The notes below the pieces were generated by a model that did no database searches, was not told the origin of the DNA, and worked only from the letters and a program-made list of their open reading frames with translations. 64,000 nt of DNA from assembly GCA_037176725.1 (NCBI GenBank), contig JAZBRS010000076.1:117261001-117325000 (forward strand), given 5' to 3'. The DNA is from Posidonia oceanica. Taxonomy: Eukaryota > Streptophyta > Magnoliopsida > Alismatales > Posidoniaceae. Position numbers and translations under genes: made by a program. Within the stretch, counting starts at the first letter, position 1. Each line of letters starts with the position of its first letter. Positions 20,598 to 30,965 of the stretch are shown one piece after another.

Positions 20598-22046
20598 CTA
20601 CCCTTTCCATCCTCTCTGATGCTGCGTGGTTAATTGTGCCATGTTGCCAGTGACACCTTCTATGGTATGTCCCGCAGTCTTCTTCCAGCTTTTTGCTTCG
20701 AGCTCTAGGAATGGGAGCTCTTCTCTGTTCCGCATCACCTTGGCAGTCCGCTCATATAACTGTGGATAGGTGTGGAAGTCACCTACCAACAGTCCAGCTC
20801 TGAGTGCTCCCGTGGTGTTTCTTGCGATTATCTCCACGGCTTGGCCTTTAGGTATGTAGCACTCTGATCTAGCGGCCATGTCCCTCCACCAGCTAGTGAA
20901 GGTGACGAAGTCCTCATTTGACCTCATTCTCTCAGCTGTGAGGTCGCCCGCAGTGGGTTTGTGTAGCACCCGGTGACTGTATTGATTTAGAAATTTTTCC
21001 TCAATTATCTTAAAATCTTGGAGATCATAGGAAGTCAGGGTGTCGAACCACTTTAAGGCTTCTCCCTCAAGTGTCTTGAAGAAGAGGTATGCAGTGAGCC
21101 CGGCATCATAACGGTATGGCAGAGTATCCATAGTGAAGGCAGCTATATGGTTCCTGGGATCCTCTGTACCGTTATATCTCTTCATTTTTGGCATTTTAAA
21201 CCCAAGGGGAAGGGCAAAGTGAGGGAACTTGGAGATGTCGTAGCCAATGGGCGTCTTGGAAGTGACCCCGGCCTCTATTAAGGCTTCGGCAATCATCCTC
21301 TTAAGATCAGTCCCTAGTGCGGCGTAATGCCCCTGGCTCGGGTGCTGGTGTGTTGGTGGGAATGGTGGTAGTGATGGGTTATGTGGTGGATGGAAGAACG
21401 ATGATTGGGGTCGTGTAGGGTAGTAAGGTGTGTTAATGGGAGGTTGTTGTGGATGGAAGAATGGTGGTGGAGGTGGAGTGGGGTAGTATGGCGTGTTAGC
21501 GGGAGGTTGTGGTAGGTATGGGGTTGCGTATGGTGGAGTTGGGTGGATATAAGGGTAGGTGGGCATTGAGTAGTATGGTGGATAGGGGCCTTGGTTAGGG
21601 AAGGTAGGGTTAGGTGCGGCGTGCGTGTAGACGGGCGTATGGAATAGGTGGTTGTGGTGTTCTAGGAGGGTGGAGGTTTGTGGGTTTGTGTGCGTGAAAT
21701 GTTGTTGTTGTTGAGCCAGGGATTGCCGGACCTCATAGGTCTCTTCCTCAATTGGGTAGGAAGTAGTCACAACGGGAGGCACAACGTTAGAGGTTGCCTC
21801 GAGATGTGTGAACTCAGGCGGGATGTCTATTGTTCGGGACTAATCTGCCTCCCCTCATTCTTCGTTTGTATCAGTGTGGTAATCGAAGGGGATGGAGGCG
21901 TGCGGGAATTTTCGCCGGCCGGCGGCTAGTGAGAAGCCGGGGGTTCCTGGCCCTTCCATTTGTGAGGCTGAGCCTCTGAAGAATGACCCGTCCGAGCCTT
22001 GGCCTTGCTGCGCCATGGAGGTAGAGGTAGTGCTCATGCGCTCCAT
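20598..22046 (-). pseudogene. gag: Gag of element B
   Basis: The N-terminal part (to about 21855) is Ser/Gly-rich and ends in two stops. Then comes a long Pro/Tyr/His-rich stretch with repeats such as PPPPFFHPQQPPINTPYY. The retrotransposon gag domain follows: ALPLGFKMPKMKRYNGTEDP, AYLFFKTLEGEALKWFDTL, FLNQYSHR and the RSNEDFVTFTSWWRDMAA helix. This protein packages element RNA in cytoplasmic particles. The frame continues past stops near 20598, 20586 and 20461 into a Gln-rich region leading to the zinc knuckle. Confidence 0.9.
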
Positions 22047-22054
22047 TGTTCTTT

Positions 22055-22140
22055 GTACTTTCTCTTTTTTCTTTTTTTTCTTCTTTCTTTCTTTTTTTTT
22101 CTTTTTTTCTTTTTTTTCTTCTTTTTTTCTTTTTTCTAAA
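22055..22140 (-). repeat. Polypyrimidine tract upstream of gag
   Basis: Plus strand is an almost pure C/T run, so the element RNA would carry an A/G-rich run directly before the gag start. It creates a false Lys/Glu-rich open frame that I do not regard as protein. Confidence 0.8.
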
Positions 22141-23377
22141 CTATTACAGGAGATAAAAAAAGAAATTAAAGACTCAATGAACACTAATTACTACAGACTC
22201 GATAGAATTTGAAAAAATGTAATAGAAATGGAAACAGTCTGTGCTTATGGCCCTGTGGTTAGCAGTATGCCTAATCCCTGCAGACAATGCACTGAATCGT
22301 AATCCCCTGCTAGTCGCCTGTTTTACAGGCGGCCTAACAAGTCGCCGATTTCGCCGGCGGCTTACCGAGGCGCCTCCTGAACCGGCGGCTGTGCCTCTAG
22401 TTCAGACAGCAAACCGGGTCTGTCTTGGACAGACCACGCAACAGTGAAGAAGGAAAACGAGCAGGTTTCAAGCAATGCGTTGCTTTTACTTGTTTAGGTG
22501 TTTAATTAATGGATTGATTAATTAAACCTGCGTGGGTCACAAGCAACTTGGATTGGTTGGCTTTAAGGTACTCCTCCTTGACCTTCACTAGGGTCCACCA
22601 AGAGGAGCCTAGATGGGGGGCTTGTCTCTCTAGGATTCTGTCATTAGGCTCGGTACTTAACAAACCATAAAGCAATAAAACACAGAGCACTAAGGTGTAA
22701 AGTATCTACCAAGTTCCACTATTGGCTCAGAGAGAGAGAGAAGCCAATAACAATACTTGGAACACCTTGAGATCTTGATCTAACTATTGCAGCTAAAACT
22801 GAGTATGGGAGAGCGACTTGCGCTGGCCTGGGTTCGCTCAGATTAACCGTTCTAGCTAGAGGAAGACTTCCTCAAGGGACTTCCACTTTAATACCAAACA
22901 ATTAGTTTCCACCTTAAAGGTGGACACAAGCAAAGCTAAAAACCATTAAAAAACTAGAAGACAGTGGACATGGAAAGTTTGTTTTTAATTTTTAGTGTTA
23001 CTGCAGATCTAAAACACAACACAAAATACAGGAAAAAACTAAGAAGTCTGCAGTAAAAAAACTAGACTGAGGGAGGCGCCTGCATAAACGGCGTCTATCT
23101 CAGTCGCCCTCTGGAGGGGCGGCTCAAACAGACGCTGCTTGTACTGGTGGCTCGCAGTACAGTCTCCTAACCTCAGTAAAATAACCTCAACTGCTGGAGC
23201 TTGGGACTTTACTGATGTCAAAAACAGAAGGAGGAAAAAAACAGAAAAGGTTCGGGATATCGTGAAAACCTAAGCGCACGATTATCCGAACCTAAATAAA
23301 CTACTCCAAAATCTATGAGGATAATGGAAAGAAGGGAAGGAACTAACTCACGTAGCACGGGGGTTGGCTAAAGCCAA
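22141..23377 (-). other. Leader of element B
   Basis: Untranslated region between primer-binding site and gag. It contains AGTCGCC-class gapped palindromes at 22312-22390 (a 50-bp dyad plus a third unit) and about 23073-23155 (three units). No recognised coding sequence. Confidence 0.6.
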
Positions 23378-23395
23378 GTCCCACTGTGATCGCCA
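23378..23395 (-). other. Primer-binding site of element B
   Basis: Minus strand reads TGGCGATCACAGTGGGAC, seven bases inside the 5' LTR. A similar TGGCGATCACG sequence follows the LTR of element F at 62062, and one occurs at 57641. The matching tRNA is not identified here. Confidence 0.7.
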
Positions 23396-23402
23396 CTTAA
23401 TT

Positions 23403-24867
23403 TGTAGATGTAGAATTTGGGGGGTGGTGTTTAAGGAGATGTCAGCACTTCTACGACGTCGACAGCCTTTGTTGTGATCGATTGACGGCAGGGTGTCGTT
23501 TAGCGGCTTCCTCGTGTTGCGTGAGTTCCTTCCTTTCCTTCAAAACAAAATGACATAAATTAGCTTCGGTGTAGTATCAGTAGCGGAGATGAATGGAATG
23601 ACATGACTAAAAGAAAATAAATACTAACCGGGGGTTGTTCCCGTATGCATATGATATGATCCTATGCTAAGGAATGTAAAGAGATGTAGTAAGAAACTAA
23701 ATTGGAAGAAGATATTCCCTTTCACCCTTATGTTGTGTGCAATGAGGTTGGAAGGAAGCACGGTCGGAGCTCCAGCGTAGCTGAGGATTCCCAGATTGGA
23801 GGTAGAAGCTCAGGTTGGTAGCCTATTGGGGAGAGGAGGTAGTATTTCTGGATTGGAAAGACTAGTTCTCTAAATGTGGCTCACAACTGACAGGGCTCTG
23901 TCTCTTCTGGAAGTTCCTCTTTGGGGGGATTTCTCTTTTTAAAATTCCGACCCTCAAACCACCGGCCTAGGGGGTCTATTTATAGACTTTAGGAGTGTAG
24001 GGACGGTTGGAGTTCAGAAAATTCTAGAAAAATGGCAGTTAGCTTCAGTTGCCGGTTGGAGTGGCGCCTAAACCTAGCAACCGCTTGGTCAAAGTGTGGG
24101 ACGACCCGAGACCGAGGCCACGACTTTTAGTCGCAACATGAGCTGACGCCTAACGGTCGAGGGGGGAGTGGGAAATAACTGTGAAAAGGCGGTTCGAAAG
24201 GAGCCATGATTGCTAGTCGCCGCATAGAGTGATGCCCGACGGTCAAAGATCGTGGGAAGATCGAGGCGGTTCCGCAACCGTTCAGTCGCCTGATGAGCTG
24301 GCGCCTGAGAGTTGAGGGGATAGTGGGCGCAACCGCTGCCCATGATCGCCCAGTCGCCTATCCAGTTGATGTCCACGTGGGTCGCCTTCTGAGATGGCTT
24401 CTGGCTAAGCCACCTCCTTGGCTGGCTAGTGTAGTCGGCTGGGAAATGGGCGACAGTTGTAGTCGCCACCTTAGGTGGCTACTATGTGAGTCGCCTCCCC
24501 AAGTGGCTACTAATTTGCCTAGGTCGTTTTTAGCTCTTTTCCTGAGTTTTTGCCAGAGGAAACAAAATGGGAGGTTGGGAAACTACAGATAGCCTATGAA
24601 ATCAAGGAAGCATCTCTGTTAACTCAAATCTAATTTTAAATCCAAGTTGAAGTGAAGGATACCCAGGGTACTTGGACTTGTTACGAGCCCGAGCGAGTTA
24701 GCTCTGCCACAGCCAACAACCTGAGTCTAGGTAGGGTCCTGTGATGCTTTAAAGAAGTCAAGGAATATGTAGAAGATGTGTTATCAAACTTAGGCATGAG
24801 ATTTGGGGCGCCTCAAGGTTTCTACCCTCAAAAGAACTCTCAGAAATGCGAAAATTGGATATCTACA
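23403..24867 (-). mobile_element. 5' LTR of element B
   Basis: 1,465 bp, TGTAGATG to ATCTACA, collinear with 3068-4600. The differences I noticed are mostly A/G and C/T transitions plus one ~70-bp deletion. It carries the TATA-like site at 23974-23987 and the AGTCGCC-class palindromes. Confidence 0.92.
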
Positions 24868-24872
24868 AGGGT
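24868..24872. repeat. Target-site duplication of element B (right copy)
   Basis: AGGGT, identical to 3063-3067. Confidence 0.9.
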
Positions 24873-25933
24873 GAGTCGATTGGTCTGTCCCCCCTTGTTA
24901 GGGGTCGTGTCGGTGCTACTAGAGGGTACAACCCATGCCTCGGCAGGGCCATGGCCACTACCACACTACCCGTTATACCTGAGCTTTGGCCAGGGTCTAG
25001 ATGGGAGCCTTGCTTTCTAACCGAGTCGGTGACCCGTACACTTGTGGGAGTCCGAAGTAGATAACCTACTAGGACACACTTGATCGATGAGAAAGAGCAT
25101 GCTAGAAAGCATATCATTCGCATAAATGCTTTCATGCCGCCGTTTAAGCTTACGCATTTACTTCGGGCTTTTAACCTTTGCATTGTTGTGTTGGTTTTGC
25201 CTTGTTATCTGCATGCCATGACTTCCTGTTTCTTTCTCCTTCATACTTTTGCCATGTTTGGATATTAGAAACCTGTTTGCTCCCCTCTGGCTTAATTTAA
25301 AAACAACAATAAAGGCAACATTTAACATTTAAGTACAACTAGAGCTAAACTTGCAATTTTCCCCCTTGGTTAATAAAACGCAAGTAAAACACTCTAATGC
25401 ATATTGCATGTTTGTTCATTCTAGAAAGCATGCATTCTCTCCTCTGAGTCCACCCACAGTCTGCGAAGGACAGTTTTGGCCTCTCGTTCCACCGCTTTGG
25501 CGTGGAGCGAGTTGGTCATTTTGCCCCTTTGTCAGGGGTCGTGTCGATGTTAGTCGAGGGTACAGCTCGTGCTTTTGGCCAGGTCGAGGCTCCAAACACA
25601 CCACCCGTTCACAGCCTGAGCTCTGGCCAGGGTCTAGACAGGAGCCTTACTTTTTGACCTAGAGTCAATAAATCTCATACCCATGAGTGAGTCCGAGTAG
25701 ACCACCTACTCAGGACATGTATGGTGAGAGAGCGCATTTTAGGGCATTCATTTGCATGTGTGCCATTCATGCCACAACCTAACAACTTTGCAGCTACCTA
25801 ACTGTTTTGTTTGTTTTTCCAGGTCTCGAGCCATGCCCGATTGCGCGTCTTCAGGTCGTACCTGCTCCCTATCCTTGCATACAGTTTCTGACTATCCTAC
25901 TCCCTCTTGCCTGTCCAGATCTTCTCCATTGCC
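24873..25933 (+). other. Leader of element A, second part, with 640-bp duplication
   Basis: Resumes the leader after B. The second copy of the tandem duplication spans about 25091-25720; landmarks at 25441 (CTGAGTCCACC) and 25524 (GTCAGGGGTCGTGTCG) match 3001 and 24896. No recognised coding sequence before the gag start. Confidence 0.6.
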
Positions 25934-27166
25934 ATGGGGGATCCATTCTTTGGCTCTTCGCCTCCCACGGATTCTAGGGTTGATGATCAGTCCTCCCTCT
26001 TTCTCCTAGCCGGCATCCACCTATTTCTCCAAGCACCTCCCGCAGGAGCGCTCCCTAGTCCAACTACCCTTGCCTTCCCTCTACCTGTGGCACCTCATGC
26101 TGAGGCGTAGGATCCGTCCCCGCTTTCGCCCGGCACTGGTGGACCAAGCTGTCCGGTGCCTCCCTTCTTTGTGGGCCAGCTCCTTTGTCCTTCACTTGTG
26201 TCTTCTGAGCCTACAGCTGCTATCCTTCTGCCTGGCCAGTCTACTCCCCTGCCTCGGGGATCGTCTATGGTATCTCATGCCGGGATATCACCTCCCTCGC
26301 CTGCTGTGGCATCGCGTCCACTGCCGACTGTACTTTCGTCCCCTTCGCGTCTGACCTTAGGTCCTCATGCTGAGGCATTTACCTTTTTACCCCCAGGTTC
26401 CCTTATCAGGCCACCTTTGTTAGCCCTACTTGACCCACCTTTGCCCGCCTTGGAGTCATTTGTGTTCCCTGCAGCCCTTGACCCTTGTGCCTTGGCAGCC
26501 CTAGCCCAACAGGTCTGATCCATCTCTCAGCTGGCTCAGGAAATGCAGGCCTTAGCTCAGGCTATGCAGAGTCAGTTATCCGCTCTTGCACCCTTTGCCC
26601 CTGTCCCTTCGGCACCTTTCCCAGTCATGCCCCCTAGCCGCCTTGCGCCGCCTGCACTCCCTACTCCTCAGGAGTCGCAGCTAGAAGGGAAGCGTGCCCA
26701 ACGTTGGCTTTCCAACTTCACTTCCTTGGGCGAGTCTCTTGGTTCCTTTTTCCCCAAGGTTGTTCATCTCTTGACACTGCTCGAGATTTGTCCATCGTCG
26801 GATCCACTCCCGGCGTGGTATCTAACTCATTTGTTCTGTAGTTTCCACCGAGCCCCGGGGCACTCGACTAGTCACTGCTACACCTTGCGGGACGCCGTCC
26901 AGCGCCTCGTTAACCAAGGGATTCTTCGCGTCGGCATGCAGGAGGCAGACCCGACACCTCCGCCAGCATCGGCGTACTTTGGTCTACCTGGCCATCCCTC
27001 GCTTAGGTTTGTGAGCTTGGAGGATGCCGGGTCCTCGGGAGCCAGTCGTAGCGCTCCCGACTTTAACTCTCCCCCGATGGATCCCTCTGGCCTCATCGGA
27101 TTCGCTCCAGCCCCCTTTGCCGTCCCATATCCTGAGCCTCCCGTTTTCTTAGGTCAATCAGAATAG
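25934..27166 (+). pseudogene. gag: Gag-like protein of element A
   Basis: ATG at 25934 opens a frame that runs to TAG at 27166, with in-frame stops at about 26108 and 26516. The N-terminal two thirds are rich in Pro, Ser, Ala and Leu without a known domain. Then come FTSLGESLGSFFPKVVHLL, LEICPSSDPLPAWY and the variant knuckle CSFHRAPGHSTSHC (C-x2-H-x4-H-x4-C), followed by YTLRDAVQRLVNQGIL. The same order occurs in element C (33822-34574), and the knuckle type matches element B. I judge it a gag protein of Ogre-like elements. No protease, RT or integrase follows, so A is non-autonomous. Confidence 0.72.
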
Positions 27167-30100
27167 CCATGCCAGGGTAGGAGAGCACGTGGCTAGAGAC
27201 ACCACAGCAGCACCAGCGGCGTAGGAGCGGACCCAACACCTCCCTCCCGAGGTTGCTGACAAGTAAGTCCCTCTTACCCTCTCTTTTATTTCTTGTTTTG
27301 TCTTTTCGTTTTTTGTCATTTTGTTTTTGCATTTTCTCGTTTGTCAGAAAACCCATAAAAAATACAAAACACTTGAACAACTTAAAAAACATGCATCCTC
27401 CTTTTGCACACCGGGCTGGTAGCCCTAACTACCCGGTTGACGCCCGTCACGTCGTCTACCTCTTTTTTGCATCACCGGGTTGGCAACCTTAACTGCTCGG
27501 TGGTAGGTTCGTCAACCTATCATCTTGCACATATCTGCCACTTCTTGCACATATCTGCCACATCTTGCACATATCACTTCATATCACCTCTGCATGTACA
27601 TATCATTCCCTACATCCTGAAAAACCAAAAAACAAAAAAATCAAAATATGCAAAACTACAAAAGCATGCTTTTCCCTTCTGCTGGTTTCCTCCTTTATGT
27701 TTTCCTAAAGCAAAAACCATACAAATCACAAAACCAACAAAAATCCAAAAACATGTGTAAAAGCCACAAAACACAAAAACATTTGCATAACCCTAAAACC
27801 TAGCTTTGGACCAACAAGCAGCGTCGAGATGATGTCAAGCATCAACCATCTCAGGCAGAACTCACCCGAGTAGCGCCATTTCTTTGCATGTGGCCACCAA
27901 GTGAGACTGAGAGCAGAATAGAGCATCTCGCTGAGTTCAAAACTCCTAGAAGCGAGATCCACCTTATCAAGAGAGTCCACCAGACATGAAGAGGACTGAA
28001 GCAGAGCAGGGCATAGACAGAGGCTGCCTGTACACATTGCAGAGGCTGAAGGTATACGCCGATCAACCAAACTCTTAACACCTCATCAGGGACTGCTACC
28101 CCAAGAGGGCGAAGTCATGCGTATCCCAAAAGAATAGAGATCATGTGAGCAAAAAAATATGATAACAAGATATGCATGCAGGGCATTAAAAAAAATGAAG
28201 ACAGAAGTTGAAGAAAGAAGGCGCTCATGAGAGGAGTGCCTCGGACAAGCATCGAAGCCCCCTCAACTCTCAACTACAAACACTACATTGTCAACTACAC
28301 GGGAAACCTTATCTGGAGGACCTGGCCTCAGCCTCCGAGCACAGCAGCACGCTCCAATCCCTTGTCAAGACAACTACCTCCTTGACAGGCTAGATGCAAC
28401 TCTAGTCACTCATGAGGGGAAAAAGAAAAATCTATCCGAGAGCGTCAAAAGCGGTAGTCGGTCCCCAAGGAATTAAGACGGAGGCTATGAAGCTACATCC
28501 AATGCTTCTGCTACCCACGTGCAGCCAAAGGCTATACTCTGCAAAGCTGAGGCTTCATCCCAAGCCAAGAGTGAGAATGAGAGCCACCGACCACAACTCG
28601 GCATGGCATTGCACGAGTATCGAGTTCCCTAGGGCAGAAGATGCAGAAGCATTCTCTCAGCATCAGCTGCTTTTAAACCAAGGCCACAAAAAATATACAT
28701 GCGTAATAATCTACCTTCCCTTCTCCTTGTTTTCGAAAATCGGAGTCAAGGACGAGCACTTTTTGCCAGACCTCGCTCCAAGGCTCTGTGCATTTCAAAT
28801 TTTACCGCCCACCGTATTGGGTAGGTCTGTGATGACTGGCATGTCCCTCATTTGTCACCTTGTGATGCCACGAAACATGCCTGCGCTGAGACCATTGCAC
28901 ACCCACCACGATGGGTCCCTATTTTCTCCTCGGCATCATCGTGCATTCCTATGCACAGGGCTGGCAGCCCTAACTGCCCGATTGATGCCCGTCAAAATGT
29001 CTTTATCGGGCTGATAGCCCTAACTATCTGGTGATGAGTCCGTTAACTCCTCACCGGGCTGGCAGCCCTAACTACCCGGTTGACGCCTGTCAAAATGTCT
29101 TTATCGGGCTAATAGCCCTAACTATCCGGCGATAAGTCCATTAACTTATCACTGGGCCAGTAGCCCTAACTGCTCGGTTAACACCCGTTAAAATGTCACC
29201 CTGCATTTCTCCTTGCATTATCCCATTGCATTCCTCACCGGCATTGCACATGGCACGGTGAGCCCTCGCATCCATCTCATGGCATCTGGGCTAGTACCCC
29301 TAACTACTCGGCTAGCAAACTCGTTAGTTTTGTCTCCACTTTGCATTTCAATGCTAAGGACGCTTCGACTGTCCCCTGGTATCTTTCATTGATACCAAGG
29401 GCATCTTTTTTTGGCTGCCCTCTGGTATCACATCTCCATCAGCATCCGGGCTAACATCCCCAACTGTTACGAGAGCGTCTACGGACCTCTGCCATGCCTT
29501 CGGATATGCTATCCCCGTTGCATTCGTGGTTACAAGTCGTCCCACTTGTCACCACCTCTCGTGCCTGACAGACTCGCTGGCCTGTCACCGCCTTCGATGC
29601 CAAGGGCGCTTCGGCTGCCTGCTGGTATCATTCCTAATACTAGGGGCATCTCTATTTACTGCCCTTTGGTATCGTCTCACCCTCATTTGGGCTGACATCC
29701 CAAATTGTCATGGGAGCATCTACGGACCTCTGCTGCACCTTCTGGTTCGGTATCTCCTCCCCATTCCACCCTCATCCGGGCTGATGATCCCCAACTATCT
29801 GGTGATGAGTCCGTGAACTCCTCACTAGCTGATAGCCCTAACTATCCGGTGATGAGTCCGTCAACTCCTTATGGGCCGATACTCCCCAACTATCCGGTGA
29901 TGAGTCCGTTAACTCCTCATAGGGCTGATAATCCCTAACTTTCCGGCGATAGGTCCGTTAACTTATCACCTTTTGTCATATAGTGTAATAGCATTCTGTT
30001 GCATATCATGGCATATCATTAGCATATCATTGCATAACATCATGTAGCTTCTTTGCATCTCCCTGTAGAGTCAGTCCTAGAATTGCATTCCATCATCACA

Positions 30101-30952
30101 CGGACATCGCGTGCTTAGGATCCGAATCCCTGGTTCGCGTATTGCTTAAGGTACCATCCTCAGCGACGGAGAAAAAACTTTCTGCAGTTTAGCCGGCTGT
30201 TGGACACCAGCAGTAGTGCGTGGCCTAGGATTGTTTTCTCGGTTCCGCGTGCCCGGTGTCCCACTGTATATACCTTGCATTTCACTGCATAACATCCCAT
30301 ACATCGCATTCTTATTGCACTGCTACTCCTCTGTAGTCATTACACCAACTTCCGCCTTCAGTTTTCCTGGACATGGCATACTTAGGAAATCGAACCCCTG
30401 GTACACGCATTGCTAGGAGGCGCCATCTGCAACGCAAAAACTTCCTAACAGTTTCGCCTGCTTTGAATGATGCCCGCGGTAGTGCACGGCCTCGGATCAC
30501 TTCCTTGGCATTACGTGCCCGCCATCGCATGCACACCCACAAGACATTACATTTGATGACAAGTCCGCGCTGAGGCTACTTTGGCCCAGCACACTTTCGC
30601 CGGATGGCCACTAGGCCCAGTGAGCTTGTCTTTCCCCCGCGCTGAGGCCACTTGGCCCAACGCACTTAAAATCATCCAGCTTTCCCGAAGTACTGCCCGA
30701 CGGTGCCCCCCCACACCATGTGCATGCATCACTCATTTTTCCCCCAGTGGAGTACAGCACGGTGAGCGTTAGTGTAAGCAACACATTATTGTAAGCATTG
30801 CATTTACATCTTCATTGCGGCAGCGAGTCATGATTTTCGGTGTACCTACCGAATAAGTGACTCAGGCTTACAGCAACTTTGCGCTCCTGTCGGTGTCAAG
30901 AGGGGTGTCAAGTCTACCTTAAGCAGCGGCCTTGGTCCCCTTGACCTCGCTC
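27167..30952 (+). other. Non-coding 3' half of element A
   Basis: Between gag and the polypurine tract there is no protease, RT, RNase H or integrase motif on either strand. The region has an A-rich stretch (27590-27790), a possible frame at 28412-29014 that I do not recognise, and GGGCT/AGCCC repeats (27411-29990). From about 30820 it parallels the end of element C (38475-38610). Confidence 0.6.
27411..29990 (+). repeat. Dispersed GGGCTGGCAGCCC hairpin repeats
   Basis: At least ten diverged units, e.g. at 27411, 28961, 29006, 29060, 29106, 29155, 29776, 29827 and 29922. The core is GGGCTGGCAGCCC, a 5-bp inverted repeat around three bases, followed by TAACT and then a CCGG-containing tail with GATGAGTCCGTTAACTC or GACGCCCGTCA. 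Units at 29006-29180 and 29776-29960 are nearly tandem. Four more are in element C (37763-38110). Arms vary more than once in a pair-preserving way. Confidence 0.65.
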
Positions 30953-30965
30953 AGGGAGGGGCATC
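30953..30965 (+). other. Polypurine tract of element A
   Basis: AGGGAGGGGCATC directly before the 3' LTR start; identical to the tract of element C at 38611-38623. Confidence 0.88.

Larger units (their letters stand above)
17454..22046 (-). pseudogene. gag: Element B gag-protease frame
   Basis: One frame stays in register for 4.6 kb from ATG 22046 to TGA 17454: gag, zinc knuckle, protease 1, spacer, protease 2 and a repeated linker. About a dozen stops interrupt it. Those I checked are mostly TAG where CAG is plausible, and I saw no frameshift. The start was chosen because it precedes the first conserved Ser/Gly-rich stretch and follows a purine run that is not coding. The next frame (pol) begins eight bases after the stop. 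Confidence 0.85.
3068..24867 (-). mobile_element. Element B: complete Tat-lineage Ty3/gypsy retrotransposon
   Basis: A 21.8-kb element on the minus strand, bounded by direct LTRs with TGTAGA...TCTACA ends and a 5-bp target duplication. In element order: 5' LTR (right), primer-binding site, leader, gag with CHHC knuckle, protease 1, protease 2, RT, RNase H, archaeal-type RNase H, integrase, spacer, two PMD genes on the opposite strand, purine tract, 3' LTR (left). The second RNase H and the extra antisense genes between integrase and 3' LTR are known traits of the Tat lineage. Two proteases in series are not usual for it. Coding frames carry many stops but, as far as I could follow them, few or no frameshifts. 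Confidence 0.93.

Noticed and set aside
21855..22184. Lys/Glu-rich protein upstream of gag
   Set aside because: The Lys-rich half is translation of the polypyrimidine tract; only the part from 22046 is plausible gag.
28412..29014. 200-codon frame in element A
   Set aside because: No recognisable motif, overlaps the hairpin repeats and has no counterpart that I could see in element C.
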